A stretch of 64,000 bases of DNA from Plantago ovata (GCA_028274465.1 CM051455.1:123291462-123355461); one strand, 5' to 3'; positions 22,011 to 32,864 are shown, counted from the first letter of the stretch. Notes: generated from the letters alone by a model not told the origin. Numbers and translations: made by a program.

Positions 22011-24012
22011 AACCACTCAACAAAAAGGAAGAGAAGCTACTGACAAAGGCTTAAAAGTCGCTCAACTTGATGAATCTGAGGATGATGACGACTTGTCAGA
22101 AAATGATGATGAACAATCCAAGCGAGACCCAAAAGTCGTTCAGATTCCTCCTCCTGATTACATCAATGATTTAGACGATGGTCTAAGAGCCGAATTGCTG
22201 ACGCGTGATGATCAGTTTGCTTCTTAAATTAAGGTTCATTCCTTAACACCTCATTTAGTGTCGTTCCCAAGAGTTGAGGAGTTTACTCCCAAAATTCTAG
22301 CACTAAAGCAAGTCCATGATGCCTGCAAAGCTGAAGATGAGGCATTGCTTGCTGAGAGCCCACTTGACATTGGAAAGATATTGGCTACAGTGCTGAGACG
22401 CACTACAACTTTGACAATAGCTCAGAGAGACATAAGTCTTTATCACAAGAGCTATGAAGAAGATGTAAGTCAGGTTCTCAAGCTTGCAAAGAATGCTCTT
22501 GTCAAAGCTCAGAATATTATGGATGAGAAGGCCGCAACAGAGAAAAGACATGAAGAGAACATGATGAATATTCAAAAAGAGTTGGAAACAATGAACTCTG
22601 ACCAACAAGCAATCATCATGAAGTATAACAGTCTCAACACTCTTGCTGAAAATTGCAATGAGTTTTATTCTCTGCACATCACTCCGATGTTGCAATCCAT
22701 GTCTAAGGGGGAAAAGAACACTAGAAAAAGCAATCAAACCCCTCCTACTCCTGCTGCTGATGTGCCTCTTCCAATAGAACCTCTTGCTGAAAGAGAGAAA
22801 AGTTCTAAAAGACAAGCAGAAACTTAGTTAAATTCAGCAAGTACCAAAAGAGAAAAACCGCTGCTGAAACTCAAGATTTCTGTCACACTGAAAGTCATCA
22901 CAATCTGAATGAAGATGATGAAGAAGATGATGACAATCAAACAATAGCTCAAGCCATAAGAGCTAGACCCTTAACAGCCATAACTCCGTCTGGCCACTCA
23001 AGGCATTTTTCGTCTGACTCTTCAGCAAGGGATCAAGACAATGCTAAATCAAGAAGAAGAAGGCAAAGACAGGAAGAGAAAAGGCTGGCCAGAATTGCTA
23101 TTGGCTCCGACACTGAATATACTAAGACCAGCAATGAGGAAACCACTCAGAATGTAATCAGAAACATTCATGGTTGCTGGATTTTAAAGCTGGAAGACTT
23201 GCTGGTAAATGAGTTCTTTCCTACAGCCATTTTGAATCAAATGTTCAAATGGATTGAATCAAGGTCGAAAGAAATCAAAGGGAAGAATCCCTCCCAAGAA
23301 ATGTTGCTGGGAGATGGTTGAATCTTGAGGTCCAAGTAAGAAGAATTGCCATTGGTAAGACATACAAGCAAGAACCAAATCTGATCAAACCACCTGGCAT
23401 TGCTTACTATGCTGACCCAGTAACAAAGAAACCTAAGAAGAAACTTGGATTGATTCCTTATGAGTACTTTTATCTCACTGCTAAGGATCAAGAAGAAGAT
23501 CTTCTCTGGTTAAGAAAGATTCATCCGAGAAGCATTTCAGATACACAACTTCTCCATGCCAGCAATTGGGGCATGCATTTGTTGGTAACTAATTACATGG
23601 AAATGAATGCTGAAAAGCATCATCACACTGCCTGCAAAAATGCAAGAATTCTTCAACTACAAGTCCGTAGGCTTCTGGAAAACTACGAGAAGGATTGTGT
23701 TGAATTCAATGCACTTGCTAAGAAGAGTGTAAGAGAGATTTTGAGAAAATACTCTGAAAGAGCTTAAGTCCCTGCAATAGTTTTTGTTAAAGTTTTTGTT
23801 TGCTGATTTCTTGTTATCTATGCTTTCTTGTAATCTTCTGATTGATAACTTTCAGCAATGAATTCTTTTTGACTCTTATTGGTTTTTGATTATGCAACTT
23901 ACTTATGCTTATTGTTTATTTATTCAAGTATGCTTGCATTAATCATCTGATTTATTCAACATCAGAAACCTCTAAAAGGGTAACAATTAATTTAGCCATG
24001 GATTGCTAACAT

Positions 24013-24027
24013 AAAAAAGGGGAAAAT
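24013..24027 (+). other. Polypurine tract
   Basis: AAAAAAGGGGAAAAT directly precedes the 3' LTR start TGTTAGG. It primes plus-strand DNA synthesis in the family. The 245 bp between the last coding block and this tract holds nothing else recognised. Confidence 0.9.
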
Positions 24028-25713
24028 TGTTAGGAAACTTGTAATTTTGATGAGCAATTAACCATGCTAAATTAAGAACAGTCCAGTAACTAGTACTCTT
24101 AAGGTCCATAGGAATTTAGAATTTTAAGGACATTGTAAAGAGGAACGTTTACTGATGACTTAGTTAGGTGTTAGATAAGTTATTTCTTTTGTGTATGACG
24201 TATTTTATTTTTGAGAAGAAAATATCTTATTGACACATTAGCGTATGATGTATTTTATTTTCTGAAAAGAAAATATCTTATTGATGCTTAGCTTTAATGA
24301 ATCTTATTTTCTGAAAAGAAAATGACCTATTGAAGCATTTGCTGAAGATATATTTTGTTTATTACAAACAAATTATTGAAGCAAATAAGAAACCGGTCAG
24401 AATCTTGAAGACTTTTGAAGATCTAAAGATTTGAAGACTTGAAGACTTGAAGATTGCTGAAGACTGGTAAGGCACGTGTTTACTCAGAAAGTGGAATGTT
24501 CAGCAACAACATTGCATAAGTGAAAATATGAAAGACAGAGTAGGTTGTGCTTGCTGAAACTGAGACTGAACACTTGCTGATAAACATATGTGACCTCTTG
24601 CTGAATGTACGAGATTTTGCGCTCCAAAGTTACTGTTTGAATTCTATTCAAATGTGCATTTAATGCAAAGCTTACACGCAAAGGACATGAAGACTAGAAG
24701 ACAAACAAAGTCGCTGCTGAAAGTACAAAAGCAAGATAGTGACATGTTAAGGAACAAAAGCCTTAGGATTTGAAATTCAAACGGCTCCTTACTTGCACTA
24801 TAAATAGAGGTCATCCGGCAAAGAGTTGAAGTGTGTAAACAACGTGATCAAACTCTCACTTGTGCTTAAAAACTCACAAACCTTCAATCACTCTTACTGC
24901 CATTGATCCGTTCCAAGACTTAAAGCTTGAAAAAGCTACTTGTGAAGAAGTAGAACAAACTCGGCTAAGAAATTAGTTAAGTGTTCTTTCTTTCGAACAA
25001 GAACAAGTCTTGACACCAGAAACAATCAAACTTGTTTACTGCAAAGTATTCCAAGTTGTGTTTCTTAGATTACTTGTTGTAACTGAATAAGTTATAATTA
25101 AGTCATCTCACCCCAAAACTCTCTAACTGAAAATACACCCTTTCAGGCGTGATATTCAGGGGGAACTTAATCGAGCATAGTTTTACTGATTAAAAGTACC
25201 AAGTTTGGTGGAGAACAAGGTTGAGTTCTCTAGTTTAGATTGGAGACAAAGCAAGTGCGCTTTAGTTTCTGATGAATCGCTTTAGATAGGAGATTGTAAG
25301 GAACCTCAATCATATCTTAGTGGATTCAGTCCTAGAAAGGACAAAGTGGATTAGTTGAGAGATTACGCCACTCTCAGATACCACTATAAAAGCGTTTGTG
25401 TGATTTACTTACTGCATTTAGCTTTCAGCAAATTATATCTGTTTGTACACAGTCACTCACTTCACTTGCTGAAAACTCTTTACTTGCTGAAAGAGCACTT
25501 ATTGTTTCAAAGACTTCCGCTCTCTGATTTTAACTATCAGCAAACCAAGCTACTGAAAAGTAACTTACGCTTGCTGAGAAAGTTAAGTATCAACAACCTC
25601 ATTACTGAAAAGTAATAAGCACTTGCTGAGAAAGTTTTTAAACGACGAAAGTTTGAAAAGACTATTCACCCCCCCCCCCTCTAGTCTTTTCTTGTTGTTT
25701 AAAGGGACCAACA
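24028..25713 (+). repeat. 3' LTR of the giant element
   Basis: It starts TGTTAGGAAACTTG, ends AAGGGACCAACA and matches 3817-5500 with only scattered substitutions and a longer C run near 25670. The TATA box is at 24799-24807. Confidence 0.95.
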
Positions 25714-25718
25714 ACTTC
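25714..25718. repeat. Target-site duplication ACTTC (right)
   Basis: It matches 3812-3816 exactly and marks the right edge of the giant insertion within the Copia-1 gag. Confidence 0.93.
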
Positions 25719-26059
25719 TGGCTGTCGTCTTAAAGAGCGACTCAAGATGCTTCCGCATCTCATACGGCAACATGCTATCATGTTGTCTCTGCAGCTCATT
25801 GCTCATTGCCGCCAGCATAATACACTGTGCGGATCTAGCATCCTCATGATGCTTATCAGACCTTGCCTTGTTGGCTTGATTCCAAATCAGCAACTTGATC
25901 GGCAGTCTGATTCTCGAGACACACGAGATTAGCCTCGTCTAAGACGTACTCAATTCTTTCGTACCTCAGCACCAAACATATATTCCTGATCCAATCTAAG
26001 AAGTTTGGTCCGGTCAAAATTTACTTCTCTAAGACAGCACGGAGCGAGATACTCGCCAT
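25714..26059 (-). pseudogene. Copia-1 gag N-terminal half
   Basis: This is read from an ATG at 26057-26059. The opening MASISLRAVLE followed after a frameshift by LTGPNFLDW is the classic copia gag start. The segment ending SNELQRQHDSMLPYEMRKHLESLFKTTAR runs up to the ACTTC target site and continues at 3816 downward. At least two frameshifts lie between 25930 and 26040. It would encode the particle protein of Copia-1. Confidence 0.83.
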
Positions 26060-26616
26060 TTCGGTTTTCCAGGAGAAATAATATAGAACGAAAATAATAA
26101 ATCAACTATTGAAATAGTATTTCTAAATACACAGTCAACATAACTAAACAACAAGGTCCTTTAGCTATTTAGCTCCCACTATTTTCACATATGCTTGCCC
26201 CCACAACAAACATACGTGTAATGTCCAACAAGTTACCGTAGTGGCCAAGATCCAAATCCATACTATGCTATACTCCAACGGGGGCTGGTCGCATAACATA
26301 ATATGACCAGTAGGACTATCCAATTGCGTCATGCAACTCTTGGTTGTTAAATCTAATTTAACCCGATGCCCTACATACTGTACCCATCGAGGTCACTAGA
26401 TACAATATGCAGTAAGTCATAACCATAGGCTTACTCTAATCCGACGATCACTGCGAGTCTGTAAGACGAGGTCGCCAATACAAGAAAACGCAATGAAAGT
26501 TCAGAATTAAAGCACCCTATGGAAAGCATCTCAGAAATACATACATATATATATTTCTGTACTTATATTGGTTGGGGCTTGTCGCTTGAGGGTTGTTATC
26601 AGTCATCTACAAACAA

Positions 26617-26790
26617 ATAAGGGCGCCGCCTACCCATCATGCATGAGCGGTCTACACGTAATGGATGCCGCCTATCCATTCTAGTTCTAAACGCGGTCAA
26701 GCACATAATGGGTGCCGCCTATCCATACATAAAATATGCGGTCCGACATATAAGAGGGCGCCGCCTACCCTCGCATGCATAGCGGTCGAA
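26617..26790 (-). repeat. Fourfold hairpin repeat with GCCGCCT loop
   Basis: There are four units of about 45-50 bp. On the plus strand each has a central GCCGCCT. Arms are GGG/CCC (26621-26635), AATGGAT/ATCCATT (26660-26680), ATGGGT/ATCCAT with one wobble (26708-26726) and GAGGG/CCCTC (26754-26772). Each unit is followed by a conserved GCGGTC. The arms change together across units while the seven-base loop is constant. In the element's own RNA the loop is AGGCGGC. Confidence 0.75.
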
Positions 26791-27266
26791 CGGAAAGTAA
26801 AATACTTGGTATTTAAACATGCATTGTCAAACAATAGCATATCGAGCATACAAAACAAGAAGTAGCCTATGTGGATGCCAAATGACTTCATAATTTCATT
26901 ATGAAAATTATAATCCCATAATTATAATCTCTATGAAATAATTGAAAATTTGGACTAGATTGAAAAATCGAATATTCTATTGACCAAGTAGCAATTTTCG
27001 AAAACCCGAAGGACTTAATTGTAATTTTTGAAACCTTGGAGGTGTTAAAATCTAAAATTCAAAAGTAGAAGGACTAATTTGCAATAAACAATAAATTGAT
27101 AAATTATAAATAAGCCCTTTAAACTTTATACTAATTAAATTTAACCCCTCTAGTTAAAAACAATTACAATTAAATCATATTTATATTCTAAATATAAAAT
27201 TCAATCCTCAAAATGTTCAAAAATTCGATTTTGGGTCCAACCCGAAAAATATATATATATTAAAAT

Positions 27267-27411
27267 ATGGTACGGGACCTAGTCCCGTGCCTGCGGCCCC
27301 GGGGGCCCGGCGCCCGCGACACGCAGGCACGGGCGCCGCGCGGCGCCCTAGGCGCACGGGCGCCTGCGGGACGCAGGCGCCCACCGCCTGCGTCGCGCAA
27401 GCGGCCCGGTC
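27267..27411 (-). repeat. GC-rich block of inverted repeats in the Copia-1 leader
   Basis: This GC-dominated island lies in AT-rich surroundings. It holds 10-bp arms around CTA (27269-27291), a 12-bp inverted repeat pairing 27284-27295 with 27322-27333, an 18-bp perfect palindrome (27331-27348), 11-bp arms around GGA (27358-27382) and 9-bp arms with one mismatch around TCG (27384-27404). Very stable RNA folding is expected. Confidence 0.8.
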
Positions 27412-27590
27412 AAAAAAAATTAAAAAAAAATATATATATATATAATTTTTATTTTTTTTTGAAAAATATAAATTCGAAATTTATATAAAAACAAAACTTT
27501 TGAAAATCGAATTAATCATAGAATCAATTGCATCCACATATCTACAAAATCATACAATATATATACGTATATACGTAATCAATTAACCTC

Positions 27591-27602
27591 GCTCTGATAC
27601 CA
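27591..27602 (-). other. Copia-1 primer binding site
   Basis: The reverse complement reads TGGTATCAGAGC, one base from the LTR end at 27604. It is the initiator tRNA-Met type and sets the orientation as minus. Confidence 0.92.
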
Positions 27603-27603
27603 C

Positions 27604-29710
27604 TGTAAGAAAATACGGTCAGAGTTACCCCTAGGGTACGCAGCGGAATTTCAAAAATTTTCTTAACATGCAGGTTGATTATGTATATGCCGTATATATT
27701 TAAACACGTCAATTAGAAGACTAACCTTAGTTCCAAAGCAACTTCCAAGTCTTCGTAATAATCCGGTGTATCTTCTCCTTCGTCGAAGTCGAAGATATCT
27801 GCAATACTTTGATTATCTGCAAGACAATAAAAGTTAGTTTCCAGCTCCTAGAACCTTAACCTTGGTATCCACGGATGAACATCCTATCAGAAAGAATGCT
27901 AGGATATTCTTTGTGTGACCAAGAAGATGGGGCGGCGGTTTTCCTCCGGCAAGGTGGCGCGCGCGTGTGGCTTATAGAGGAGGGGAGAGCTTTTTATTTT
28001 CTCTAAGAAAACTGGGTAGAATAATTCTCTGAGAATTGATTGTTCAGAATGTGTGAAAATCTCAGTCAAAAGCTCTCTAATAGTCTACTATATATAGTAG
28101 TCAATAGAAGCCTAAAGCATAAGCAATTAGACTTCGTAAAGGAATAAGAATCTAATTCTTATCGCACTAGGAAACCAATATCAAGTCTAGATTCATTCCC
28201 AATCAAATTAAAACTCAATCAGGAAAATCTAACTTATCCCTTGGACTTCTAATAAGGGAAGGAGTTCGACTCCTTCCCCTATCAAATCTACGCGCGCGCG
28301 CGCTTTTCCAGGGGTAATAGGTGTGTCCCGATTTTGGGACCCACTTATAGTTCTAAGGCAATTCAAACTCCAAGTAGATTTTGCCCATGTGAATATGTTA
28401 ATTCTAAATTAACATATCCTTTCAAACCAAACCTCTATTATATTTCCAAAACATAATCTTTAATTGTATTTACATAAAATACAATTAATTAGCCAATTCA
28501 ATTAATAATTCCAAATCATTAATTGAGCCACTAAATATTATAATTAATTTCAAATCAATTATAATCCATCAATCACAATTAATTCCAAATCAATTGCGAT
28601 TCCATCTTCAAGGATATTCGGATAAGTTGAATCACCACATAGTGTGACCCATAGGGCCTCATTGTATTAAGCAAGTCCTAGACAAGGCAAAATGGAATTC
28701 CTAGACGGTTCCATTTGCAATATTAATACATGAGGACGTTTGAGAGGTTTATCAAAGCAAACCCTTTCGTTGTGAAGCCTGTTGCGCTCAACGCGGCCAT
28801 GGTAACGTCCCTTCATATGACTTGCTCGAATGTATCTAGGATCGATGAAGTGTCTATCCCAATAATACATCCACGGGCGTCTTCAGTGAGTTGCATGGTG
28901 AATCCAATATCTATTATGACATCATAATGATATTGATACGCTGGCCAGCGGTTTTACCAATCACAACTATGAACGACTATGAGCAGTGCTCTCCTGTGCT
29001 ACACGTGAGAGATGAATCCTTCACAGAATCACTTATCATCCCCATTTGTATGTAGCCATAATCCTGGATCGTGTCTTAGGTCAACTGCTTATTCAGAGCT
29101 GACATCGACGGGTCCACCAAGGATATGGGGCAACAAATGTGATGATAAAGTCCTGTAAGTCCAAAGGACGACTGGCATCACTTCGACAACTTACCGGTTC
29201 CCATAGACACTTCGGTGTAGAGTATACATCGATGGGAGTGTCCGGTGGGTACTTCCATTGTTCGATAATCATTCTTCGAACAACTATACGCAGTTATGGG
29301 AACGTTTCTCGATTGTCCAACAATCCGTTCCGTGTCCGTGGGATCGGCTCACACTTCCTCCAACAAGTATAACCTCCACGAATACTAGTCTCATCTGGTT
29401 CATTCAGACCCCTACATCCGAGATGAACCTCGACTAGGGAGAGTTTGGGATAGATGATAACTCACATAGCTCCCACTATCTATCTGATCATCGGTCATCT
29501 ATCCGAGGAGACATGTTGAATATCAATACAGACAGAAATAGAGATATGACATGCTGCATGCCTGGTGTAATATAAATATGAAAGCGATACTCAATAGTAA
29601 AACGACAAACATATATCATATTATGTTGACATGTGTAATAGTACATATATGCCCTCTATAAGGGTTGCATGCCATTAATAAGGACTGTCTCTAGGACATA
29701 TACACTATCA
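27604..29710 (-). repeat. 5' LTR of Copia-1
   Basis: In element orientation it starts TGATAGTGTATATG and ends TTTTCTTACA, 2107 bp. A palindromic TATA region CTACTATATATAGTAG lies at 28085-28100. The outer 0.85 kb is repeated, inverted, at 48787-49640, which independently confirms the outer boundary. The right flank ATTTG is the candidate target duplication, but the partner LTR is outside the window. Confidence 0.88.
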
Positions 29711-30103
29711 ATTTGTAGTTATCTGCAGCAAGCATCCCGCAAATAAGCCGTGGCTAAGGAAGGGTATTCAGAGAACCCTTAGTCTTCACAGCAACCATAT
29801 GCCTCAAGATTTGAAGGCCCAGATTGATAGGCAAGCCTTTCTTAAGCTTATACAAAAAGCAAGCCATGATGGTTTGGAGAGTTGCGTCCGGTTGGTGGAA
29901 GGGAGCCAGTTCTTGATGGCCACAGATGCATGACTGTTATAAAAGGAGTCAATTTGGACACGGCAGGCTTGTTCTTTATTGGCCAAGTAGTGACCTGTCC
30001 ACCAGTGATAGTGGAGATAACCTCGTCCATCTGATGGACAAAGACAACATGATTCTCAACATCAGGAACACCAAGAAACTCATTAATGAGCTTTGGTGTA
30101 AGT
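29711..30103 (-). pseudogene. Envelope-like fragment of the left Athila-like element
   Basis: Translations in two frames show LINEFLGVPDVENHVVFVHQMDEVI and then LTPFITVMHLWPSRTGSLPPT...HHGLLFV, followed by GLPINLG. This pattern resembles the plant transposon/envelope-like domain found after pol in Athila elements. The fragment is joined directly to gag at about 30103 and is cut at 29710 by the Copia-1 LTR. It is therefore both internally deleted and interrupted. Confidence 0.6.
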
Positions 30104-31301
30104 CATATAGGCATTTTGATCCGGGTTGTGAAGATAACCACGGTTGCCTTGATTCTGGTACCCACCTCGGGGCCCACGGTTTTGTGGCCTCACATTGCCA
30201 TATCCTTGCCCGTAGTTCACATCTCCAACTACTTGCTCTCCCTCAGCAGCATACACTTCTTGACGGACATCGTTCGTGATATATTGCTCTCTAGCAAATT
30301 CAGACCGGCATTAATAGGCCGGGTGCCCATAGTTCTTGCACACACCACAAACTTCCGTAGAAGGAGAAGGAACGCTTTGCCTCAAAGCTTGCTTCACTTC
30401 ATGGGCGAACCCATCGAAGGCATTTTGTTCTACCACTACCTTGGCCTCACCTCTTTGCTCCTTTTGGAGCACACGAGCCCTCACATTCCGGTTTTGGGAA
30501 TTCCGGTACATCATGTCCAGCTTCACTTGGGCTTGAGAAGGAAGCAACTCCCCCATACTACCTCCACAAATACTATCCACTTGAGATTGAATCTCAGGAT
30601 GTAAACCATTGTAAAAGAATTGGAGAAGCTGACCTTTATCATACCCGTTATGTGGGCATCGATGATGCAACCCCATGAATCGATCATAGGCCTCGTGGAA
30701 AAGCTCATCATACCTCTGCTCGAAGGAGCTAATTTGGCTCTTCATAGCCATTGTCTTGGAAGCGGGGTAGTAACGCTCCATGAACTTATCAAAGCAAAGA
30801 TCCCATGTTGTCAAAGACCCGGCCTCCAAAGTATTAAGCCAAGCCTTTGCACGATCACCTAGCCCCATAGAAAAGACCTTCATGCGGAGATCATCATCCG
30901 TAACACCAGCTCCTGGTCGCCCAAGATGGAGAACAAAATTTTGGAGCTCATTCAAGTACCCAATCACGTCCTCATTAGCATCCCTAGAATTTGAGAAGTT
31001 GTTGGAACATGTGATTCTTGATCTCCAAGTTCCTGGTGGCATCATTGAGGACAATTGTTGGTCCTCTAGCCCCAACCGTAGGCTTAGTAAGTGTACGTAT
31101 GGGCCGCTCCGCCATTTCACCTTCCAAGTAAACAGATTCAAGAATTGGCTCCAAAAGATAAGAAGAAGACTCTTCTCGAATACCAGAAGTGGAAGCTCCT
31201 TCAAACTCGAGATTCAAATTCCTCCTTCTCCTTTGAAACAAACGATCGATCTCGTCTACAAAAGGTTCAACAATAGGCCCACCCGTTCGGGTTCTAAGCA
31301 T
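30104..31301 (-). pseudogene. Gag of the left Athila-like element (truncated)
   Basis: This is a Ty3/gypsy gag (Retrotrans_gag type) with MAERPIRTLTKP, GLGDRAKAWLNTLEAGSLTTWD and HRCPHNGYDKGQLLQFFYNGLHPE, then the zinc knuckle CGVCKNYGHPAY. A TAA follows that Tyr near 30313, where the sister copy has Leu, so the knuckle loses its last Cys. The start is taken at the ATG at 31299-31301 by analogy with the sister copy, with a frameshift near 30985. The Gly-Asn-rich tail runs to 30104 and then switches to envelope-like sequence. Confidence 0.8.
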
Positions 31302-31423
31302 GCACTCACCTGAAATACAAGATAGTGAGTATCTCAAGCAAGAAGAAACAAAAACAGAAATGAGACAAAGAAGAGATGTTGGCTGAAAAAACCAAAACAA
31401 AAACACCAACCAAAGGAGTTAAA

Positions 31424-31441
31424 TCCCCGGCAACGGCGCCA
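31424..31441 (-). other. PBS of the left Athila-like element (tRNA-Asp type)
   Basis: The reverse complement starts TGGCGCCGTTGCCGGGGA, complementary to the 3' end of plant tRNA-Asp, as known for Athila elements. It lies three bases from the LTR. Confidence 0.88.
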
Positions 31442-31444
31442 AAT

Positions 31445-32864
31445 TGATGATGTCGTTTTTCACCAATTAAATTTGGTTAAAAGCCTAAGAACACTTATCA
31501 CTACACAAACTAGAGTGCAATGGCAAGTTGTCCCCGAGTGTCGTTCTCTCAGGACCTAACGTGGCTTTGGTTGAGGTTTTTGCTAGTAATTTCAGTCAAC
31601 AAGTTCAAATGTTTATAGAATCATTCTCTTAGAACAAAGCACCGAGAAATCAGATTGTTGTAATCAAGTTTGGAAAATGGTTGGTGGTAGAAATCAAATA
31701 CACATGCATGGATTACGAATATACTCACAAGTTCAGTGCGTAAAACCTTTGATCAAGTCTGCTAAGCAACTCGTCTAGGTAACTTTCAAGACACACATCA
31801 TAAATGACCGCTATCAATACTTTAGAGGTGCTTGTCACTAACACCATTTTATCTAGCATGCTGCATATCCCTAACATACAATCCTATAGCTTTCATTGAC
31901 CAAGAGTTTGTCACTATACTCAATTCGAATATATTTTATAGGCAACTAAGAATCATATGAAGGAATTTGCAGCAAGATTGAATCACAATCTCATGTAAGC
32001 ATAAACATAACCCATAGCATGCATATTCTACATTCTACCACCAACACAAAAGATTTAGCTACTCATATTCATCAACATAGACATCAATTCATATGAATAA
32101 TAATCTGAATACATCATATCAAACTACAAGACAAGAGAGTGATACAAGTTACCACCAAAGCTGTCACTAATCGGTGGAAAGCAAAGAAAACCTCTCCGTA
32201 GATGATTACAAAGGATGAATTCCAATAAAAATCTTGAATCCCAAGCTAAAATACAATGTAATCTAAGTTTTCTCTGAGTTTTGGGGCTTAGGAGCTCTCC
32301 AAAACGAAGCTACAGTTCAAAAGATATTCAAAAAATGACCAAAGATCAGATCTAAGAAGGAAAATCCGAAAACGTAGCCGCTGCCAAGCGGACCGCTTGG
32401 AGAGGCCAAGCGGAGCGCTTGGCAAGCGAAGCGCTTGGCAAGCGAAGCGCTTTGGCACTCCAAGCGCTTCGCTTGGCTTTTGTGCCAAAGCTCCTGGAAA
32501 ATGAAGCGGAGCGCTTTACTATTCCAGGCCCTTAACTTGGCTCCTGGGCAGATTTTTATCTTCAAACTCAATCTTTTTGCCCTCGCACGGCCCTCGGGTG
32601 CCTTGGACTCATCCTTCTCGATGCTTATTGATGCTCAAACACTTACGAACAAGCCATGGAGATTGGGGAACTTCAACGGGGCCATCTTTTCCATCAAAAA
32701 GGCTCGTTTTTAGCTCAAAAAATGCCGTTTCGTACCTAAGTGCCTGAAAATGCAGAAAACACAAAACGTGATACTATTCTACAAAACTAACCAGAAAACA
32801 ATGCTAGAATATAGCAAAAGAAGGTAAAAATGACAAGATGAACGCGTCAAAAATACGTTCATCA
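31445..32864 (-). repeat. Shared middle LTR of the Athila-like chain
   Basis: It is 1420 bp and, in element orientation, starts TGATGAACGTATT and ends GACATCATCA. On its left is a PBS and gag (making it a 5' LTR) and on its right a PPT (making it a 3' LTR), so two elements share it. It is near-identical to 39225-40627. An array of five CAAGCG-NNN-CGCTTG palindromes lies at 32384-32476, one unit more than in the sister LTR. Confidence 0.9.
32384..32476. repeat. CCAAGCG-NNN-CGCTTGG palindrome array in the LTR
   Basis: Successive centres are GAC (32384-32400), GAG (32406-32422), AAG (32423-32437), AAG (32439-32453, last arm altered) and CTT (32460-32476). The sister LTR has four units at about 40164-40240. 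Confidence 0.85.

Larger units (their letters stand above)
18514..23767 (+). pseudogene. Post-pol (envelope-like) gene of the giant element, copy B
   Basis: A long gene follows pol, where Sireviruses carry an envelope-like ORF. Its N-terminal third (18514-19400) includes KYIRYFYEQELDDQNEEALEFIKQQG and WPLLMHIYENKSELNWAKYIFNRL, which resembles plant retrotransposon envelope-like proteins. The middle is rich in VAE/LAD repeats and Gln. The 21184-22827 part is acidic (EDEDEEDEDYQ) with a coiled coil (KAATEKRHEENMMNIQKELETM), and the C-terminal block at 23318-23767 is compact and basic and ends KKSVREILRKYSERA. A single TAA at 22225-22227 interrupts one otherwise continuous frame, and frameshifts occur near 18550, 18720, 22830 and 23320. 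Four intron-like segments are listed separately. No signal peptide is obvious, so an envelope role is only an analogy. Confidence 0.75.
3817..25713 (+). mobile_element. Giant Sirevirus-like Ty1/copia element
   Basis: A complete insertion as assembled: 5' LTR, tRNA-Met-type PBS, gag, pol, hairpin array, intron-bearing post-pol gene, PPT, 3' LTR, flanked by ACTTC duplications. The 21.9-kb length is exceptional, but 9272-15384 and 15485-21580 are near-duplicates around a 100-N gap. If these are overlapping contig ends, the true length is about 15.7 kb. A coding gene after pol, a long gag with coiled coils and a GGGGGAA-type polypurine signal repeated in non-coding parts fit the Sirevirus/SIRE lineage. 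It lies in the gag of Copia-1. Both interior copies are rich in one-base indels. Confidence 0.92.
26060..27590 (-). other. Copia-1 untranslated leader
   Basis: About 1.5 kb lies between the PBS and the gag ATG, longer than most copia leaders. It is AT-rich except for two structured blocks: a fourfold hairpin repeat (26617-26790) and a GC-rich block of inverted repeats (27267-27411). No ORF of note is seen. TA microsatellites flank the GC block. Confidence 0.7.

Noticed and set aside
21169-22227. An independent gene starting at the ATG at 21169
   Set aside because: The ATG lies in a candidate intron 3 bases after the upstream stop, and the downstream frame is in phase with the upstream exons through splice sites.
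26617-26790. CRISPR-like array
   Set aside because: Only four imperfect units with changing arms and no unique spacers of constant length, within a plant retrotransposon leader.
27267-27488. Arg/Pro-rich plus-strand ORF
   Set aside because: It is a reading of the GC-rich inverted-repeat block in the Copia-1 leader on the strand opposite to transcription.
30620-31313. Plus-strand ORFs opposite gag
   Set aside because: They are shadows of the minus-strand gag. The same shadows recur at 38388-39093 because the gag is duplicated.
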